A stretch of 8,557 nt of DNA, taken from positions 1 to 8,557 of the forward strand of contig JAYZDP010000107.1 in the NCBI GenBank assembly GCA_036337765.1. Reading direction: 5' to 3'. The position numbers and the translations under genes are program-made. This document shows, piece after piece, positions 7,462-8,557 of this stretch; the stretch's first letter is position 1; the number at the start of each line of letters is the position of its first letter. Origin of the DNA: JAYZDP01 sp036337765 (GTDB lineage: Bacteria; Acidobacteriota; Thermoanaerobaculia; Multivoradales; Multivoraceae). Under the pieces are notes generated by a model. It was not told the origin of the DNA. It did no database searches and saw only the letters and a list, made by a program, of their open reading frames with translations.

Positions 7462-8200
7462 TCAGAAGGAAGCGGAGATCGAGACGCCGCCGCAGAAGTC
7501 GACAAGCTGGATGGGGAGAGCCTTGCTGTCGAGCGAGTCGGCGTAGGCCACGAACACTCCGGTGCCCCAATTGTCGTCGATCTCGGTCGAGATCGAGAAC
7601 GAGACATTGTCGTCAAACAGGCCGCCATCGACGCCGCCGGCATAGATGCGGGCGAAGTCGTCACCGGCGTAGGCACCGGTGAGGCTGAGCTCCCATCCGA
7701 CCGAGTCGGAAGAGGTACCTGCCCCAGATGGCGCCGAAGCTGATGTAGAGGTCGTCGACCACGTCGATGTCGTAGTACGCGGTGATGAAGGGTGCGGCGA
7801 AGCTGTCCCAGCTGAGGCCGGCGTAGATCTCGGTGGTGGCGTTGTTGGTGCCGCCAGTATTGGGGAACGGATACTCGATCACCCCGATGTTCACGCCGGT
7901 CTTACCCTCGAGTGGCGGCGCATAGTCCGCGGTGAGATCGACCTCGGTGAACTCGCCGTCGTTGCGGTTGACGTCGTCGATGTAGTAGTCGCCCCAGGTG
8001 TTGAACGAGAAACCATTGTCGTGGGACATGGTGAACGAGGGCTGCCAGACGCCTTCGTCGACGACGGTCAAGTCGCGCCAGACGTAGGCGGAAGCGAAAG
8101 CGAACCCGTATGCGACGCCCGCGGCCTGGACGGGGGAGCCGGCCAGCACTGTGGCGAGTCCGGCGATGAGCAGGAGACATTTCCCGAGGTGGCGAAGCAC
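7462..8200 (-). CDS. TorF-like outer-membrane beta-barrel protein, interrupted by one frameshift
   Basis: The start is GTG at 8200, with GGAG 7 nt upstream, giving a signal peptide MLRHLGKCLLLIAGLATVLA with cleavage after PVQA (about 26). The mature part alternates aromatic and polar residues as in a barrel: FASAYVWRDLTVVDEGVWQPS (near 35-55), WGDYYIDDV, FTEVDLTADYA, TTEIYAGLSWDSF, DLYISFGAIWGRYL. This resembles the TorF/Gcw_chp putative porins (inference; no search run). Near 7703-7715 the frame changes: one extra base in a CTCTTCCGAC context, after which the original frame ends in unrelated residues (stop at 7661). The shifted frame continues convincingly, with SVGWELSLTGAYAGDDF and FCGGVSISASF, ending in the C-terminal Phe used for outer-membrane insertion. 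The repaired protein is 245 residues. Either a mutation or a sequence error explains it. Role: envelope channel or passive porin; substrate unknown. Confidence 0.75.
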
Positions 8201-8427
8201 TTTCTTTCTCCGTGATTCGTAGATGGTTCGGTGGCTAGCGGCCATCGAAGTCACACGCCCGGTGGAGAACAGCAACGTCCAGACCACACTTCGAGATCGA
8301 AGGTAAGCGGCTGACAGCGCGGGGTCTTACCGAGATTCGGGCGAGTCCAGAGAGCTCGGTTTGGGGACGAAAATGTGAGGAACCCCGACGAAGCCTACGT
8401 CTTCGTCCTTGCTGGGACCGGATGGAC
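8201..8427. other. Intergenic region between aminotransferase and barrel gene
   Basis: It holds no convincing gene; the open frames across it lack family resemblance and a ribosome site. The Shine-Dalgarno GGAG of the barrel gene is at 8208-8211. A 7-bp hairpin is at 8387-8407. I see no strong promoter boxes for the barrel gene, though one must lie here if the aminotransferase transcript stops at the hairpin. Confidence 0.6.
8387..8407 (-). terminator. Weak hairpin terminator candidate after the aminotransferase
   Basis: GACGAAG (8387-8393) and CTTCGTC (8401-8407) form a perfect 7-bp stem with a 7-nt loop, 20 nt past the aminotransferase stop. On the minus strand the following bases are GGGGTTCC and then ACATTTTCG, so the U-rich part is displaced by more than ten bases. 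Termination would be inefficient or Rho-assisted. Confidence 0.35.
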
Positions 8428-8557
8428 TCAGCCGACGCTGTCGCAGGCCCGTGCGCGCCTTGCCAGGCCCTCGTCGACGTCCTCTGCACTGATGAGCATC
8501 GAAGGACCGATCCGGATTACGTTGGCGCGTAGGCCACCGAGGCCGATGAGCAGGCCC
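8428..8557 (-). CDS. Class III PLP-dependent aminotransferase, C-terminal fragment (cut by window edge)
   Basis: The last 42 codons of a gene entering from the right edge, ending in TGA at 8428-8430. The visible sequence runs GLLIGLGGLRANVIRIGPS, then MLISAEDVDEGLARRA, and ends ACDSVG. This is the typical tail of class III aminotransferases (4-aminobutyrate, acetylornithine or alanine-glyoxylate type): Gly-rich loop, hydrophobic strand with the RI-x-P motif, then a helix starting with a DVDE-like stretch. The lysine that binds PLP and the substrate-specifying residues lie outside the window, so the amino donor cannot be named. No start is visible. The barrel gene begins 227 nt downstream on the same strand. 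Identification rests on a short segment. Confidence 0.75.
   Translation of the reverse strand, partial: GLLIGLGGLRANVIRIGPSMLISAEDVDEGLARRARACDSVG

Noticed and set aside
7700..7720. Programmed frameshift in the barrel gene
   Set aside because: No slippery heptamer, in-frame stop at the shift point or downstream structure is apparent; a plain one-base error or mutation is simpler.
8235..8489. Open frame of 84 codons on the minus strand over the right-hand intergenic region
   Set aside because: It overlaps the aminotransferase tail in another frame, is Arg/Ser-rich and has no recognisable motif or ribosome site.
1..8557. Defence system, mobile element or biosynthetic cluster
   Set aside because: No transposase, integrase, nuclease, toxin-antitoxin, CRISPR repeats or modular biosynthetic genes were seen; the genes are recognisable metabolic, repair, transport and envelope families.

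Overview
The window is GC-rich and gene-dense. The organism looks like a didermic (Gram-negative-type) bacterium, because one gene encodes a signal-peptide-bearing outer-membrane beta-barrel ending in Phe. A bacterial SMUG1-type uracil-DNA glycosylase, a SYLF lipoprotein-like protein, a UMF1 transporter and a SARP/BTAD-AAA regulator together would fit a deltaproteobacterial, acidobacterial or gammaproteobacterial lineage, but the sequence alone does not settle the phylum. No rRNA, tRNA, CRISPR array, IS element or integrase was seen.

Layout. (1) 1 to about 2009, minus strand: a large transcriptional regulator (winged helix, BTAD, AAA ATPase) that runs off the left edge. It is broken by one in-frame amber codon and three frameshifts, so only a composite translation makes sense. 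A candidate promoter overlapping a small hairpin lies at 2055-2083. (2) 2104-4906, minus strand: a tightly spaced three-gene unit reading SYLF-domain exported protein, then SMUG1 uracil-DNA glycosylase (9 nt gap), then glutathione reductase (7 nt gap). (3) 4907-4988: an 82-bp divergent intergenic region. (4) 4989-7381, plus strand: a two-gene unit of a UMF1/Atg22-like MFS transporter followed 5 nt later by a fold-type III PLP enzyme of the D-threonine aldolase/D-serine dehydratase family. (5) 7382-7461: a convergent intergenic region holding a strong hairpin. (6) 7462-8200, minus strand: a TorF-like outer-membrane beta-barrel with one frameshift. (7) 8201-8427: intergenic, with a weak hairpin. 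(8) 8428-8557, minus strand: the last 42 codons of a class III PLP aminotransferase, cut by the right edge.

How the genes may work together (inference). The minus operon combines redox homeostasis (glutathione reductase) with base-excision repair (SMUG1) and a lipid-binding exported protein, which would suit a stress-response unit. The plus unit couples a possible amino-acid transporter with an enzyme acting on beta-hydroxy D-amino acids, and an aminotransferase lies nearby. I did not find a convincing undescribed system. The items most worth a second look are the eukaryote-like SMUG1 in this operon, the HxC metal site of the PLP enzyme beside the transporter, and the clustered lesions in the regulator.
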